DNA of 17,477 nucleotides from Kiritimatiellia bacterium (GCA_007134175.1 SLLF01000057.1:1-17477); one strand, 5' to 3'. Positions 1-6,406 are shown, numbered from the stretch's first letter. The notes: generated by a model not told the origin, from the letters alone. Numbers and translations: made by a program.

Positions 1-392
1 CTACGCTTGCTCAGCAGCTTGTTCCGCTCATTGCGGATTTTCAACGCAGGTACGGCTGCATACGCCTCGCCTACCTGTTCGGATCGCAAGCGGAGGAACG
101 GGCACGGGCTGACAGCGATGTGGACGTGGCGGTGTTGCTGGCGGATGATGCAGATGCCATTGTGGATCTCCAACTGGGTGCTGACTTGTCCCGTGCGCTT
201 GGGAAACCGGTGGATGTGGTGGTGCTCAACCAGGCATCGCCGATTCTTCAGCATGAAGTGATACGTGAGGGTGTCCGGTTGATGGAAGTCTCACCGATGG
301 TGCGTCGGCTGTATGAGTTAAGCGCATTCCGCAATTACGTGGATGCGGTTTTCTTTCAGCGGCAAAGATGCTTGAGGCTGGCGCATGATTGA
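1..392 (+). CDS. mntA: MntA-type nucleotidyltransferase antitoxin (5' end outside window)
   Basis: Minimal nucleotidyltransferase of the MNT family, the antitoxin half of a HepT/MntA module; in characterised members it neutralises the HEPN toxin by AMPylating a tyrosine near its active site. The frame is open from base 3 with no start, so the first few codons lie upstream. The family signature GSx10DxD is complete: LFGSQAEE begins near base 78, and ADSDVD ends with the two metal-binding Asp codons at 117-125. A third acidic residue is likely the Asp of KPVDVVVL. The gene overlaps the downstream hepT start by 8 bp (385-392), which indicates translational coupling. The orientation antitoxin-then-toxin is normal for this family. 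The C-terminal tail after about base 290 is less typical, but it includes an RLYELSAFRNY segment often seen before HEPN partners. Family assignment is firm; the AMPylation activity is inferred. Confidence 0.88.
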   Translation, partial: TLAQQLVPLIADFQRRYGCIRLAYLFGSQAEERARADSDVDVAVLLADDADAIVDLQLGADLSRALGKPVDVVVLNQASPILQHEVIREGVRLMEVSPMVRRLYELSAFRNYVDAVFFQRQRCLRLAHD

Positions 393-831
393 TACGGCAC
401 TCATTCATCGTTTGCTTTTGAACCTGAGGGGATACCGTCAGGATTTACGCGAATTTGAAAGCGTAAACTTGGATTCTTTTCGTGTGGACATCCGCACACA
501 GCGTTATGCCGAGCGGACACTGCATGTTGCGATCGAATGCTGCATGGATATTTGCCACCACTTGATTTCCGATCAGCGGTGGCGCGAGCCGGACTCCTAC
601 GCAGACGCATTTAATGTACTGGCTGAACACGGTGTGCTGACTGCCGAATCAACAGGGAAATATCGCCTGATGGCGCAGTTCCGGAACAAACTGGTCCATT
701 ACTACGAAAAGATCGAACCAGAGCAGGTGCTTTCAATAGCACGGTCACATGCCGCTGATTTCACCGATTTCGCCAATGCTGTAGCAGCGTGGATCGCTTC
801 CCCGCAAGCCGATGGGGACAGTAAGCAGTAA
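385..831 (+). CDS. hepT: HepT-type HEPN ribonuclease toxin
   Basis: HEPN-domain protein of the HepT (DUF86) family, 148 aa, the likely RNase toxin paired with the upstream MNT gene. The diagnostic Rx4HxY motif is present as RNKLVHYY, giving Arg100, His105 and Tyr107. In characterised HepT proteins the Arg and His form the RNase site in a dimer, and the Tyr is AMPylated by MntA. The rest is all-helical as expected. The ATG at 385 lies inside the antitoxin's last codons, so the two are co-translated. The last codons and the TAA stop are formed by a heptamer repeat array (818-838: ACAGTAA, GCAGTAA, ACAGTGG), so the native C-terminus may have been altered by repeat insertion or expansion. Toxicity is inferred from family membership and context. 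Confidence 0.88.
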   Translation: MIDTALIHRLLLNLRGYRQDLREFESVNLDSFRVDIRTQRYAERTLHVAIECCMDICHHLISDQRWREPDSYADAFNVLAEHGVLTAESTGKYRLMAQFRNKLVHYYEKIEPEQVLSIARSHAADFTDFANAVAAWIASPQADGDSKQ

Positions 832-838
832 ACAGTGG
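818..838. repeat. Heptamer tandem repeat array, 3 units
   Basis: Three consecutive 7-bp units (ACAGTAA, GCAGTAA, ACAGTGG) cover the last codons and stop codon of hepT and the first bases after it. They match the consensus NC[G/A]GT[G/A][A/G] shared with the arrays near 1070, 2311, 2817 and 4063. Confidence 0.7.
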
Positions 839-880
839 GCGCGCCCCGTGAGAAATGCGGGCTACAGCCAAGAACGAATG

Positions 881-992
881 CGTCCGGGGACGGTGGGCCG
901 TCCGCGTCGACCGGAATGGACAAGCAAACGGGGCGAAAAGGTGGAGAAGCGGCCCAAAAAGCGGATTACAACAGCGGGTTACGATTAGGTGG
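881..992 (+). repeat. ~110-bp direct repeat, copy 1
   Basis: Imperfect copy of 2361-2486 in the same orientation. The best block (905-959 against 2385-2439) aligns without gaps at roughly 80-85% identity by eye; shared stretches include GTCGACCG, CAAGCAA and GGCCCAAAA. Further right both copies carry GGATTAC and an AGCGGG run, but copy 1 lacks about 14 bp present in copy 2. The two copies bracket the first DUF4143 ATPase. Together with the heptamer arrays this repeat fills most of the 259-bp gap after hepT; no gene is seen in that gap. Confidence 0.65.
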
Positions 993-1069
993 AATTCAAA
1001 ATAGAATGCCCAAAACCACGCTGTTTCCAGGGATTGGAACGATTTTGCCCCCTTTTTTCCAGGCCTTGG

Positions 1070-1097
1070 AAACCGGTCACTGCCCACCATTCACCGG
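1070..1097 (-). repeat. Heptamer tandem repeat array at the 3' end of the first DUF4143 gene
   Basis: On the minus strand the units read CCGGTGA, ATGGTGG, GCAGTGA, then a partial CCGGT. The first unit contains the TGA stop codon of the ATPase gene. Same family as the other arrays in the window. Confidence 0.65.
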
Positions 1098-2263
1098 TCC
1101 CCTGTCCATTGGTCTGCCCAGAGTGCGTGCAGGAAATCGGTGTAAGGCAGGATGTGGACGCCGTCGGTTGTCACACGGGGGACGGGTTCGAGGCAAACCA
1201 GTACCAGTTGTTTGACAGCGGGGTACTCGTTTCTGAATTGCAGCAAATGCTGTGTGTCCCGTTTATGAATGGATCGTCGGCCTTTGACCTCGATGGCGTA
1301 TTCGGCGTCGCCGATCACGAAATCGACTTCGATCCCGCTGGACAGGCGCCAGTAGGAGAGCTCGTAGGGGTGGTGGGTGTTGCGTTGATGAACGGATAGT
1401 TCATGAAACACCCAGTTCTCAAAGGCCTTGCCAAAGGTTTCGGACCCTTCCTGGACCCGGCCCCGGCGCACGAGGTGATTGACGACGCCCACATCGCGGA
1501 AGTAAAATTTCGGGGCTCGCTGTACGCGACGCTTGGCCAGGCGGGTGTAGGCGGGGAGGAAGGCCCCGATAAGTGTATCTTCAAGGATTTCGTAGTAACC
1601 TCTGACCGTCGAAGAGGCCACGCCGCACTCGCGCGCGATATTGCTGAAATTGGTCACTTCCGTGTCGCCAATGGCCGCCGCCCGCAGGAAGGCGGAAAAC
1701 ACAGGCAGATTACGGGTTAGCCCCTCGTCGAGGATTTCTTCCTTCAAGTACAGATCCACGTAAGCCGAAATCGCATCATACGGGAGATCGCTCAAGTAAT
1801 GCGGGGGTAGCGTGCCGTGGTTAAGCATGCGGGTAAGGGCAAAGGCATTGCCGAGCTCTTTCGCTGACAAGCCGAGGAGCTCGCGTTTTAGGGCGCGGCC
1901 ACCGAGCAGGTTGGCATGGGATCGCCTGATTTTACGGGCACTCGAACCGCAGAGCGCAAAGGTCCGCTGATCCTCCTGCAAGAGGTAGTGCACTTCATCC
2001 AACAGGGCTGGAACTTTTTGAATTTCGTCGATAACTACCCGGCGGTCACCCGGCTGGGCCCGCACTTCCTCGCGTAGACGAGCCGGTTCCCGCTCGAATC
2101 GCATACGCACATCGGTCTGTAGCAGATCGATCCGGTACGCATCGGGGAAACGCTCCTTTAAAAGGGTCGTCTTTCCCGATTGGCGCGGTCCCCAGAGAAA
2201 GAACGTCTCGCTGGGCAGCGCAGCAAGTCTGCGAATATTGGACATGACGCCATTAAAATGCAT
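1091..2263 (-). CDS. AAA+ ATPase with DUF4143 C-terminal domain (copy A)
   Basis: Predicted ATPase of the AAA_14/DUF4143 family, 390 aa, within the usual 370-430 aa range. Walker A is WGPRQSGKTT (about residues 24-33), Walker B is RRVVIDEIQ (about 74-82), and a sensor-1-like LCGSSAR is near 104-110. The C-terminal third has a PD-(D/E)xK-like core, EVDF then AIEVK, with Asp314, Glu325 and Lys327. The family is widespread, often multicopy and horizontally moved; its cellular job is not established. Two starts are possible: ATG at 2263 or ATG at 2245. The first lies in the loop of an inverted repeat (2254-2272), and family N-termini usually begin shortly before the first strand, so 2245 is a fair alternative. 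No clear ribosome binding site supports either. The stop codon is supplied by a heptamer array. The gene is only distantly related to the copy at 2848-3996. Confidence 0.9.
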   Translation of the reverse strand: MHFNGVMSNIRRLAALPSETFFLWGPRQSGKTTLLKERFPDAYRIDLLQTDVRMRFEREPARLREEVRAQPGDRRVVIDEIQKVPALLDEVHYLLQEDQRTFALCGSSARKIRRSHANLLGGRALKRELLGLSAKELGNAFALTRMLNHGTLPPHYLSDLPYDAISAYVDLYLKEEILDEGLTRNLPVFSAFLRAAAIGDTEVTNFSNIARECGVASSTVRGYYEILEDTLIGAFLPAYTRLAKRRVQRAPKFYFRDVGVVNHLVRRGRVQEGSETFGKAFENWVFHELSVHQRNTHHPYELSYWRLSSGIEVDFVIGDAEYAIEVKGRRSIHKRDTQHLLQFRNEYPAVKQLVLVCLEPVPRVTTDGVHILPYTDFLHALWADQWTGDR

Positions 2264-2272
2264 GTAATTTTA
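2254..2272. promoter_or_regulatory. Inverted repeat around the start of DUF4143 copy A
   Basis: Perfect 6-bp arms TAAAAT and ATTTTA with a 7-base centre that holds the upstream ATG start. It could be an operator or part of an AT-rich promoter. Short arms in AT-rich DNA make chance possible. Confidence 0.3.
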
Positions 2273-2310
2273 GTGCGCAAGTTAAAAATATGCGAAAAGA
2301 TGAGGGGGGA

Positions 2311-2359
2311 GCGGTGGGCGGTGAGCGGTGACCGGTGATCGCTGGGCAGTAAGCGGTAA
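2311..2359 (+). repeat. Heptamer tandem repeat array, 7 units
   Basis: The longest array in the window. Seven units run in perfect 7-bp phase: GCGGTGG, GCGGTGA, GCGGTGA, CCGGTGA, TCGCTGG, GCAGTAA, GCGGTAA. It ends directly before copy 2 of the ~110-bp repeat. Confidence 0.8.
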
Positions 2360-2360
2360 T

Positions 2361-2486
2361 CGTCCACGTAAGCGTCGCCGTAGTCGTCGACCGAAATGAA
2401 CAAGCAATCGGGGCGAGAAAGTGGAGAGACGGCCCAAAATAACGGATTACGAGAGCGGGCGTAGATAACGGATTACGATTGCGTGG
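2361..2486 (+). repeat. ~110-bp direct repeat, copy 2
   Basis: Partner of 881-992 in direct orientation. It contains an internal exact 14-bp repeat, ATAACGGATTACGA, at 2439-2452 and 2465-2478; copy 1 retains only one full-length version of that part. No gene is seen between 2264 and 2516; the stretch is the heptamer array plus this repeat. Confidence 0.65.
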
Positions 2487-2516
2487 TTGAACATTCCGTG
2501 TTGGCTGCTCGCTTCG

Positions 2517-2747
2517 CTATGCAAGCGCCAGCTCCCGGCGGGGGATGTCCAGCGTTTCGACCTTTGACGAGGATACGGGCAACGGCTCACCCTCGATGTG
2601 TAGCCCTTCCAAGTGGAAGCGCAAGGCCTCCTCAATGTTCCGGCGGACAGAGCTCAAGGTCCGACCGGTGGCCACGCAGCCGGGCACGTCCGGCAGATAG
2701 GCGGAGTATCCCGTACTCGTTTTCTCGATGATGGCGGTGTATTTCAT
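2517..2747 (-). CDS. HicB-like antitoxin (UPF0150 fold), no visible HicA
   Basis: Small protein of 76 aa with the HicB/UPF0150 signature: MKYTAIIEKTSTGYSAYLPD, then VPGCVATGRTLSSVRRN, then a helix with EALRFHLEG. In complete systems HicB folds as a partially degraded RNase-H-like domain, binds the HicA mRNA-interferase, and represses its own operon through a separate DNA-binding region. Here there is no C-terminal helix-turn-helix or ribbon-helix-helix domain, and no ~60-80 aa HicA-like frame with the usual His motif directly upstream or downstream. The gene therefore looks like a solitary antitoxin or the remnant of a pair. The ATG at 2747 fits the family N-terminus exactly. A promoter-like sequence lies 18 bp upstream, which suggests it is transcribed on its own. 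Confidence 0.82.
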   Translation of the reverse strand: MKYTAIIEKTSTGYSAYLPDVPGCVATGRTLSSVRRNIEEALRFHLEGLHIEGEPLPVSSSKVETLDIPRRELALA

Positions 2748-2765
2748 TTCAGGTCTGCCTGTTTT

Positions 2766-2793
2766 TTTATACTGTTCAATGTGCCCGGCGCAA
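2766..2793 (-). promoter_or_regulatory. Candidate sigma70 promoter for the hicB-like gene
   Basis: Reading on the minus strand: TTGCGC (-35, 2788-2793), a 16-bp spacer, then TATAAA (-10, 2766-2771), 18 bp before the ATG. The -10 is good and the -35 partial. Confidence 0.4.
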
Positions 2794-2816
2794 GCTCATC
2801 CGCCGACGATCCGGGC

Positions 2817-2837
2817 ACGGTGACCGGTGGACTATGG
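2817..2837 (+). repeat. Short heptamer array near the 3' end of DUF4143 copy B
   Basis: Two clear units (ACGGTGA, CCGGTGG) and one poor unit (ACTATGG), starting 10 bp beyond the stop of the second ATPase gene. Next to it TGCCCGG (2782-2788 region) and CCGGGCA (2810-2816 region) form an inverted repeat with a loop of about 22 bases. Confidence 0.45.
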
Positions 2838-2847
2838 AAGACAGGAT

Positions 2848-3996
2848 TCAGGTAACAACCGGGGAAAGGCTGCTTAGAAACGCTGGCAGGTTCGTCACCT
2901 GCAAATCATCCGACAGGATGGGTTCGGCGATTCGGCAAATGACCGTTTTCAGGTTGCCTCCGACCATGGTGGCAACTTTTGTCAGTCGCTGGATGATTTC
3001 CTGTCCAGGCGCACTGGTGAGCTTGATTTCGATGACTTCCCTGCCACGCACATCATCGATCACAAGATCGGCTTCCCAGCCGTCGTGACTGCGGAAGAAC
3101 GAGGCATCAAAAGAATCGCCCCGCGCCAGCCGGGCCTTGATGATCTCCTCGATGACGAATCCCTCCCAACTGGCACCGGCCCACGGGCGGGAATAGAGGT
3201 CCCCATCCGGATCGAGCCGAAGCAGCGCGTGCAGCAAGCCGCTGTCGCGCCAGTAGAGGCGCGGTGCCTTTACCAGTCGTTTGCGGAGGTTGGCATGCAG
3301 CGGCGGCAGCCGCCGGATCAGGTAGGCTCCTTGCAGGTAATCAAGGTAACTCTCGACGGTATGGTGCGATAGTCCAAGGCTTTGACCCAGCTTGGACAGG
3401 TTGAGAATGGACCCGTGTTCCGCGGCAGTCATCTGCAGCAGCCGCTTGGTGAGCGTCGGCTTGGCCGGCAATCCCCAAAGTGGCAGATCCCGTTCGCACA
3501 TCATCCGCAGGTAGTTTTCCTGCCAGACCGGGAACGCTTCAGGCGGTCCTATTACACCCCCGTCAGGGAACCCTCCGAATCTCCACAGTATATTGATCCG
3601 TCCGGTCTCCAGCAAGCTGAACGGTGCCAGATCGACCATGGCCATACGGCCTGCCAGCGATTCACTGATTCCGCTCATAAGCGAAGGAGCAATAGATCCA
3701 AGCAAAAGGAACCGCCCATTTCTATGGCGCTCCTTATCGATTTCGCCGCGAAGTCTGGCAAACAATTCCGGCCAATGCTGGGCCTCATCAAAAATAGCCA
3801 GCCGGTCGCTTTTCATGATGTCCGGCCACGTTGCATCCAGTCGAACTATTTCCTCGGGGGCTTCAAGGTTGAAGTACGTGTCGGTCAACGATTGCGCCAG
3901 CGTGGTTTTCCCGCATTGACGCGGCCCCAGCAGCGTTACGGCAGGGAACATCGCCAGCCGCTTGCGTACCAATGAAATAATATAACGCTCAATCAT
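2848..3996 (-). CDS. AAA+ ATPase with DUF4143 C-terminal domain (copy B)
   Basis: Second, divergent member of the AAA_14/DUF4143 family, 382 aa and apparently full length. Walker A is LGPRQCGKTT (about residues 23-32), followed by the typical YFNLEAPEE stretch. Walker B is RLAIFDEAQHWP (about 65-76). FLLLGSIAPSL is the sensor-1 region and SLAGRMAMVDLAPFSLLE is the family's post-sensor motif. A winged-helix-like segment is suggested around GLSHHTVESYLDYLQGAYLI. The C-terminal PD-(D/E)xK-like core is WEADLVID then VIEIK, with Asp310, Glu323 and Lys325. The ATG at 3996 immediately abuts a 38-bp imperfect palindrome. The gene lies directly downstream of the decayed transposase, whose reading frame runs a few bases into it. 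Function of the family is not established; an accessory or defence-like role is only inferred from its patchy distribution. Confidence 0.92.
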   Translation of the reverse strand: MIERYIISLVRKRLAMFPAVTLLGPRQCGKTTLAQSLTDTYFNLEAPEEIVRLDATWPDIMKSDRLAIFDEAQHWPELFARLRGEIDKERHRNGRFLLLGSIAPSLMSGISESLAGRMAMVDLAPFSLLETGRINILWRFGGFPDGGVIGPPEAFPVWQENYLRMMCERDLPLWGLPAKPTLTKRLLQMTAAEHGSILNLSKLGQSLGLSHHTVESYLDYLQGAYLIRRLPPLHANLRKRLVKAPRLYWRDSGLLHALLRLDPDGDLYSRPWAGASWEGFVIEEIIKARLARGDSFDASFFRSHDGWEADLVIDDVRGREVIEIKLTSAPGQEIIQRLTKVATMVGGNLKTVICRIAEPILSDDLQVTNLPAFLSSLSPVVT

Positions 3997-4034
3997 TTCT
4001 TGAAAATAGGAAATCTATTTCCATAATTCAAGAA
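3997..4034. promoter_or_regulatory. 38-bp imperfect palindrome abutting the start codon of DUF4143 copy B
   Basis: Symmetric AT-rich sequence: outer arms TTCTTGAA (3997-4004) and TTCAAGAA (4027-4034), inner arms GGAAAT (4009-4014) and ATTTCC (4017-4022). The 4-base segments between the arms do not pair. It occupies the space where the ribosome binding site would be, directly before the ATG on the minus strand. It could be a dimeric repressor operator or an mRNA hairpin that hides the start. Confidence 0.55.
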
Positions 4035-4062
4035 TAAATTCCGGAATAGGTCGCGTCCGGGA

Positions 4063-4090
4063 GCGGTGATCGGTGGGCGGTGATCGGTGG
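4063..4090 (+). repeat. Heptamer tandem repeat array, 4 units
   Basis: Four units in perfect phase, GCGGTGA, TCGGTGG, GCGGTGA, TCGGTGG, a two-unit alternation. It lies inside the 3' end of the decayed transposase frame and marks where its homology stops. Confidence 0.75.
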
Positions 4091-4513
4091 CGCGGTACGT
4101 CGCCCACTGACGGACCGATCTATGTGGTCCAGAAGATAATCCCTGAACGCATCGCCCTTGAAACAGGTGTCCACTCAAGCGATTGCGCACGTTGAACCGC
4201 TGCGTATAGGTGCCTTGGAACCATTTCATACCCGCCACCAGATTCGGTTCCGGTGTTTCAAGCAGTAGATGATAGTGATTTGGCATCAACACATAAGAAT
4301 GCAACAGGAACCCGGTGCGCTCACATGTTTCCAATAAGGTCTCCAGCATCAGAAGCCGGTCCGCATCACTGCGAAAAATCGCCTCGCGCCGGTCACCTCG
4401 GCACATCACATGGTAGACTGCGCCCGCATACTGAACTCGTGCACTTCCAGGCATGGGCGGAGCGTCGCAAATCCCGACATCCCCATGAATCTCAAAATGT
4501 TCATATGTACGGA

Positions 4514-4547
4514 CCCCTATCCTCCCTATCCCTCTATCCCTCCTTCC
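4514..4547 (+). repeat. Low-complexity pyrimidine tract upstream of trmFO
   Basis: About 34 bases of C and T interrupted by single A residues, with CCCTATCC-like units repeated at 8-10 bp spacing. It sits 60-90 bp before trmFO, between the transposase start and the trmFO promoter region. Role unknown. Confidence 0.4.
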
Positions 4548-4555
4548 AATCGGTT

Positions 4556-4584
4556 TTGCAACGACCCAGCCGATACGCTAACGT
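4556..4584 (+). promoter_or_regulatory. Candidate promoter of trmFO
   Basis: TTGCAA, a 17-bp spacer, then TAACGT, ending about 21 bp before the ATG at 4606. Both boxes are only partial matches to sigma70. No ribosome binding site is evident before the ATG. Confidence 0.25.
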
Positions 4585-4605
4585 GGGCATCTTATTCAGC
4601 TAACC

Positions 4606-5967
4606 ATGAAGACTGCGGACATAACGATTATTGGGGCGGGTTTGGCCGGCAGCGAAGCGGCCTGGCAAGTCGCTGAGCGCGGTTATTCCGTGGCGCTCTA
4701 TGAAATGCGCCCGCACCGCGCCACCGGGGCGCATGCGAGCCAGGACTGTGCGGAACTGGTCTGCTCAAATTCGCTGGGATCCAATCTGCCCGACCGTGCC
4801 AGCGGTTTGTTGAAGGCAGAGCTGCGCCGCATGGGGTCGCTTTGCATCGCGTGCGCGGATCAATGCGCCGTGCCGGCCGGCGGCGCACTCGCGGTGGATC
4901 GCGACGGTTTCGCGGCGCTGGTGACACAACGGCTAACAGAACACCCCCGCATTCAGTTGATTCGCGAGGAAGTGCAGGCACTGCCCCCCACCCCGTCGAT
5001 CATCGCGTCCGGGCCGCTTACCTCCGAAGCCTTGGCGGCCGCTTTGGCCGCGTTTACCGGACAGGAACACCTCTTTTTCTTCGATGCCATATCCCCCATC
5101 GTGACGGCGGACTCCATCAACTTCGACCGCGCGTTCCGCGCTTCGCGCTATGACCGTTCGGAGCAGCCCGGTGGCGACTACATCAACTGCCCGCTTACGC
5201 GCGACGAGTATGAACGGTTCATCGATGCCTTGCTGGCCGCTGAGCGCATTCCGCTGCACGCCTTCGAACTGATCATGGAACAAGGGGTCACCGCCGGGGC
5301 ACACCGCTTCTTCGAGGGCTGCTTACCCGTTGAAATTATGGCCGCGCGCGGTCGTGAAGCGTTGGCGTTTGGACCGCTGCGACCGGTTGGCCTGCGCGAT
5401 CCCCGCACAGAGCGCCGTCCCTATGCCGTGCTGCAGCTGCGCCAGGATAATCAGGCTGCCAGCCTCTATAACCTGGTCGGGTTCCAAACCAATTTGCGGT
5501 TCCCGGAGCAAAAGCGGGTGTTCGGCCTCATCCCCGGACTGGAAGCAGCGGAGTATGTGCGGTTCGGCCAGATGCATCGCAATACCTTCATCGCCGCACC
5601 CCGGTTGCTGGAGCCGACGTTGCAGTTCAAGAGCCGATCCGACCTATGGTGTGCCGGACAGATCACCGGCGCGGAAGGGTACGCCGGCAATATTGCCACC
5701 GGCCTGCTGGCCGGCATCAACGCCGCGCGTTACCGGCAAGGCCAACCGCCTTGCCGGCTACCCCGGGAAACGATGCTGGGCGCACTGTGCCACTACATTA
5801 CCCACGCGCCCCTTGACGAGTTCCAACCCATGAAGGCGAATTTCGGGATCTTACCGCCTTTGGACGGACCGCCGATCAAAGGAAAACGCGAACGCGCCGC
5901 GCGCTATGCCGAACGCGCCCTGCACACGCTGGACACCCAACGATCCGACCGGGACCGCCAGGACTGA
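4606..5967 (+). CDS. trmFO: TrmFO, methylenetetrahydrofolate-tRNA-(uracil-54-C5)-methyltransferase, FADH2-oxidising
   Basis: Makes ribothymidine at position 54 in the T-loop of tRNA, using 5,10-methylenetetrahydrofolate as carbon donor and FADH2 as reductant; cytoplasmic. 453 aa is normal for the family. The N-terminal dinucleotide-binding motif is [13 protein letters not shown] (residues 8-20), followed by YEMRP. The conserved [10 protein letters not shown] has Cys53, and FEGCLPVE has the second conserved cysteine at about residue 239; both are the redox/catalytic cysteines known in the family. [11 protein letters not shown] and [18 protein letters not shown] are further family blocks, and [10 protein letters not shown] is typical of the C-terminus. 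The ATG at 4606 matches the family N-terminus although no Shine-Dalgarno is seen. The gene stands alone on the plus strand and separates the accessory block from the hairpin-rich gap. It appears fully intact. Confidence 0.97.
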   Translation: MKTADITIIGAGLAGSEAAWQVAERGYSVALYEMRPHRATGAHASQDCAELVCSNSLGSNLPDRASGLLKAELRRMGSLCIACADQCAVPAGGALAVDRDGFAALVTQRLTEHPRIQLIREEVQALPPTPSIIASGPLTSEALAAALAAFTGQEHLFFFDAISPIVTADSINFDRAFRASRYDRSEQPGGDYINCPLTRDEYERFIDALLAAERIPLHAFELIMEQGVTAGAHRFFEGCLPVEIMAARGREALAFGPLRPVGLRDPRTERRPYAVLQLRQDNQAASLYNLVGFQTNLRFPEQKRVFGLIPGLEAAEYVRFGQMHRNTFIAAPRLLEPTLQFKSRSDLWCAGQITGAEGYAGNIATGLLAGINAARYRQGQPPCRLPRETMLGALCHYITHAPLDEFQPMKANFGILPPLDGPPIKGKRERAARYAERALHTLDTQRSDRDRQD

Positions 5968-6230
5968 CGAGCCGATTGCGCTGTCAGGATTTTGGTATAG
6001 CGATTCAGCTGTGTCGAGCGTGTGAAAGAGGCTGTTTTGGGGTATGACAGGGACTTGGTCATGTCGAGGAGCTTATCTCGAAATCGCGCCGGACCGCATC
6101 TTGACGGGGATCAGGCCGAGTGGCTTAATTGGTGCGCCCCCTGCGGCCTTGCTTGCCACGCCGGAGCCCGAGCAGGTCGTGTGGAGGCCTATGGTGCTTT
6201 CCCCGACAAATTTGCTGCATCTGTGCGCCC

Positions 6231-6251
6231 CCGTCCGCCTTGTGCGGACGG
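6231..6251. repeat. Perfect hairpin, 8-bp stem, loop CTTGT
   Basis: CCGTCCGC and GCGGACGG flank CTTGT. The loop is the exact reverse complement of the loop in the hairpin at 6386-6406, and the stem bases next to the loop are also shared, so the two look like inverted relatives. Confidence 0.55.
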
Positions 6252-6385
6252 AGCGGGAGTTTAGGCTGGCTACAGGCTGTGGCCAGAGCGAGCTCGCAGT
6301 GAGCGAGCCTGGAGTATGGCTCGTTTCTCGCTCAAGTCGGGCTCTTTCCGTCATGTGCAGCGCAATAGCTCGTGAAAGTTTGGCT

Positions 6386-6406
6386 CCCGCGGCACAAGGC
6401 CGCGGG
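6386..6406. repeat. Perfect hairpin, 8-bp stem, loop ACAAG
   Basis: CCCGCGGC and GCCGCGGG flank ACAAG. It is followed by GGCACCCGGTGAGAAGCG, where GCACCC pairs with GGGTGC at 6431-6436 to give a second nested inverted repeat. Confidence 0.55.

Larger units (their letters stand above)
3993..4454 (-). pseudogene. REP-associated tyrosine transposase (RAYT, IS200-like Y1 family), 3' end lost
   Basis: The first ~115 residues are a clear Y1-transposase: RVQYAGAVYHVMCRGDRRE at the start, the HUH metal-binding motif in VLMPNHYHLLLETP, then FQGTYTQRFN and SGHLFQGR. Family members continue with a helix carrying the catalytic Tyr, near a Y.L..Y..LNPVRA-type segment. Here the frame instead reads CVQGLSSGP and then into a heptamer repeat array (4063-4090). 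In the next frame the DNA after FQG reads GDAFRDYLLDHIDRSV, which looks like the missing helix, so a frameshift or small deletion probably came before the repeat truncated the gene. The 153-aa open frame is intact but should be catalytically dead. It would have mobilised or processed short palindromic (REP-like) elements. The N-terminal ATG at 4454 fits the family. Confidence 0.75.

Noticed and set aside
1403..1720. 105-codon plus-strand frame opposite DUF4143 copy A
   Set aside because: Antisense shadow of the ATPase gene with no recognisable domain.
2311..2359. CRISPR-like array
   Set aside because: Units are 7 bp and directly adjacent, with no spacers; it is a short tandem repeat.
2782..2816. 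Intrinsic terminator between hicB and DUF4143 copy B
   Set aside because: The TGCCCGG/CCGGGCA arms are 22 bases apart and no T-run follows in either direction at the right place; the T-run at 2762-2768 belongs to the promoter-like region.
3382..3975. 197-codon plus-strand frame opposite DUF4143 copy B
   Set aside because: Antisense shadow; the minus-strand frame carries Walker A, Walker B and DUF4143 motifs.
6231..6251. Rho-independent terminator of trmFO
   Set aside because: Good hairpin, but about 260 bp past the stop and followed by AGCGGG instead of T residues.
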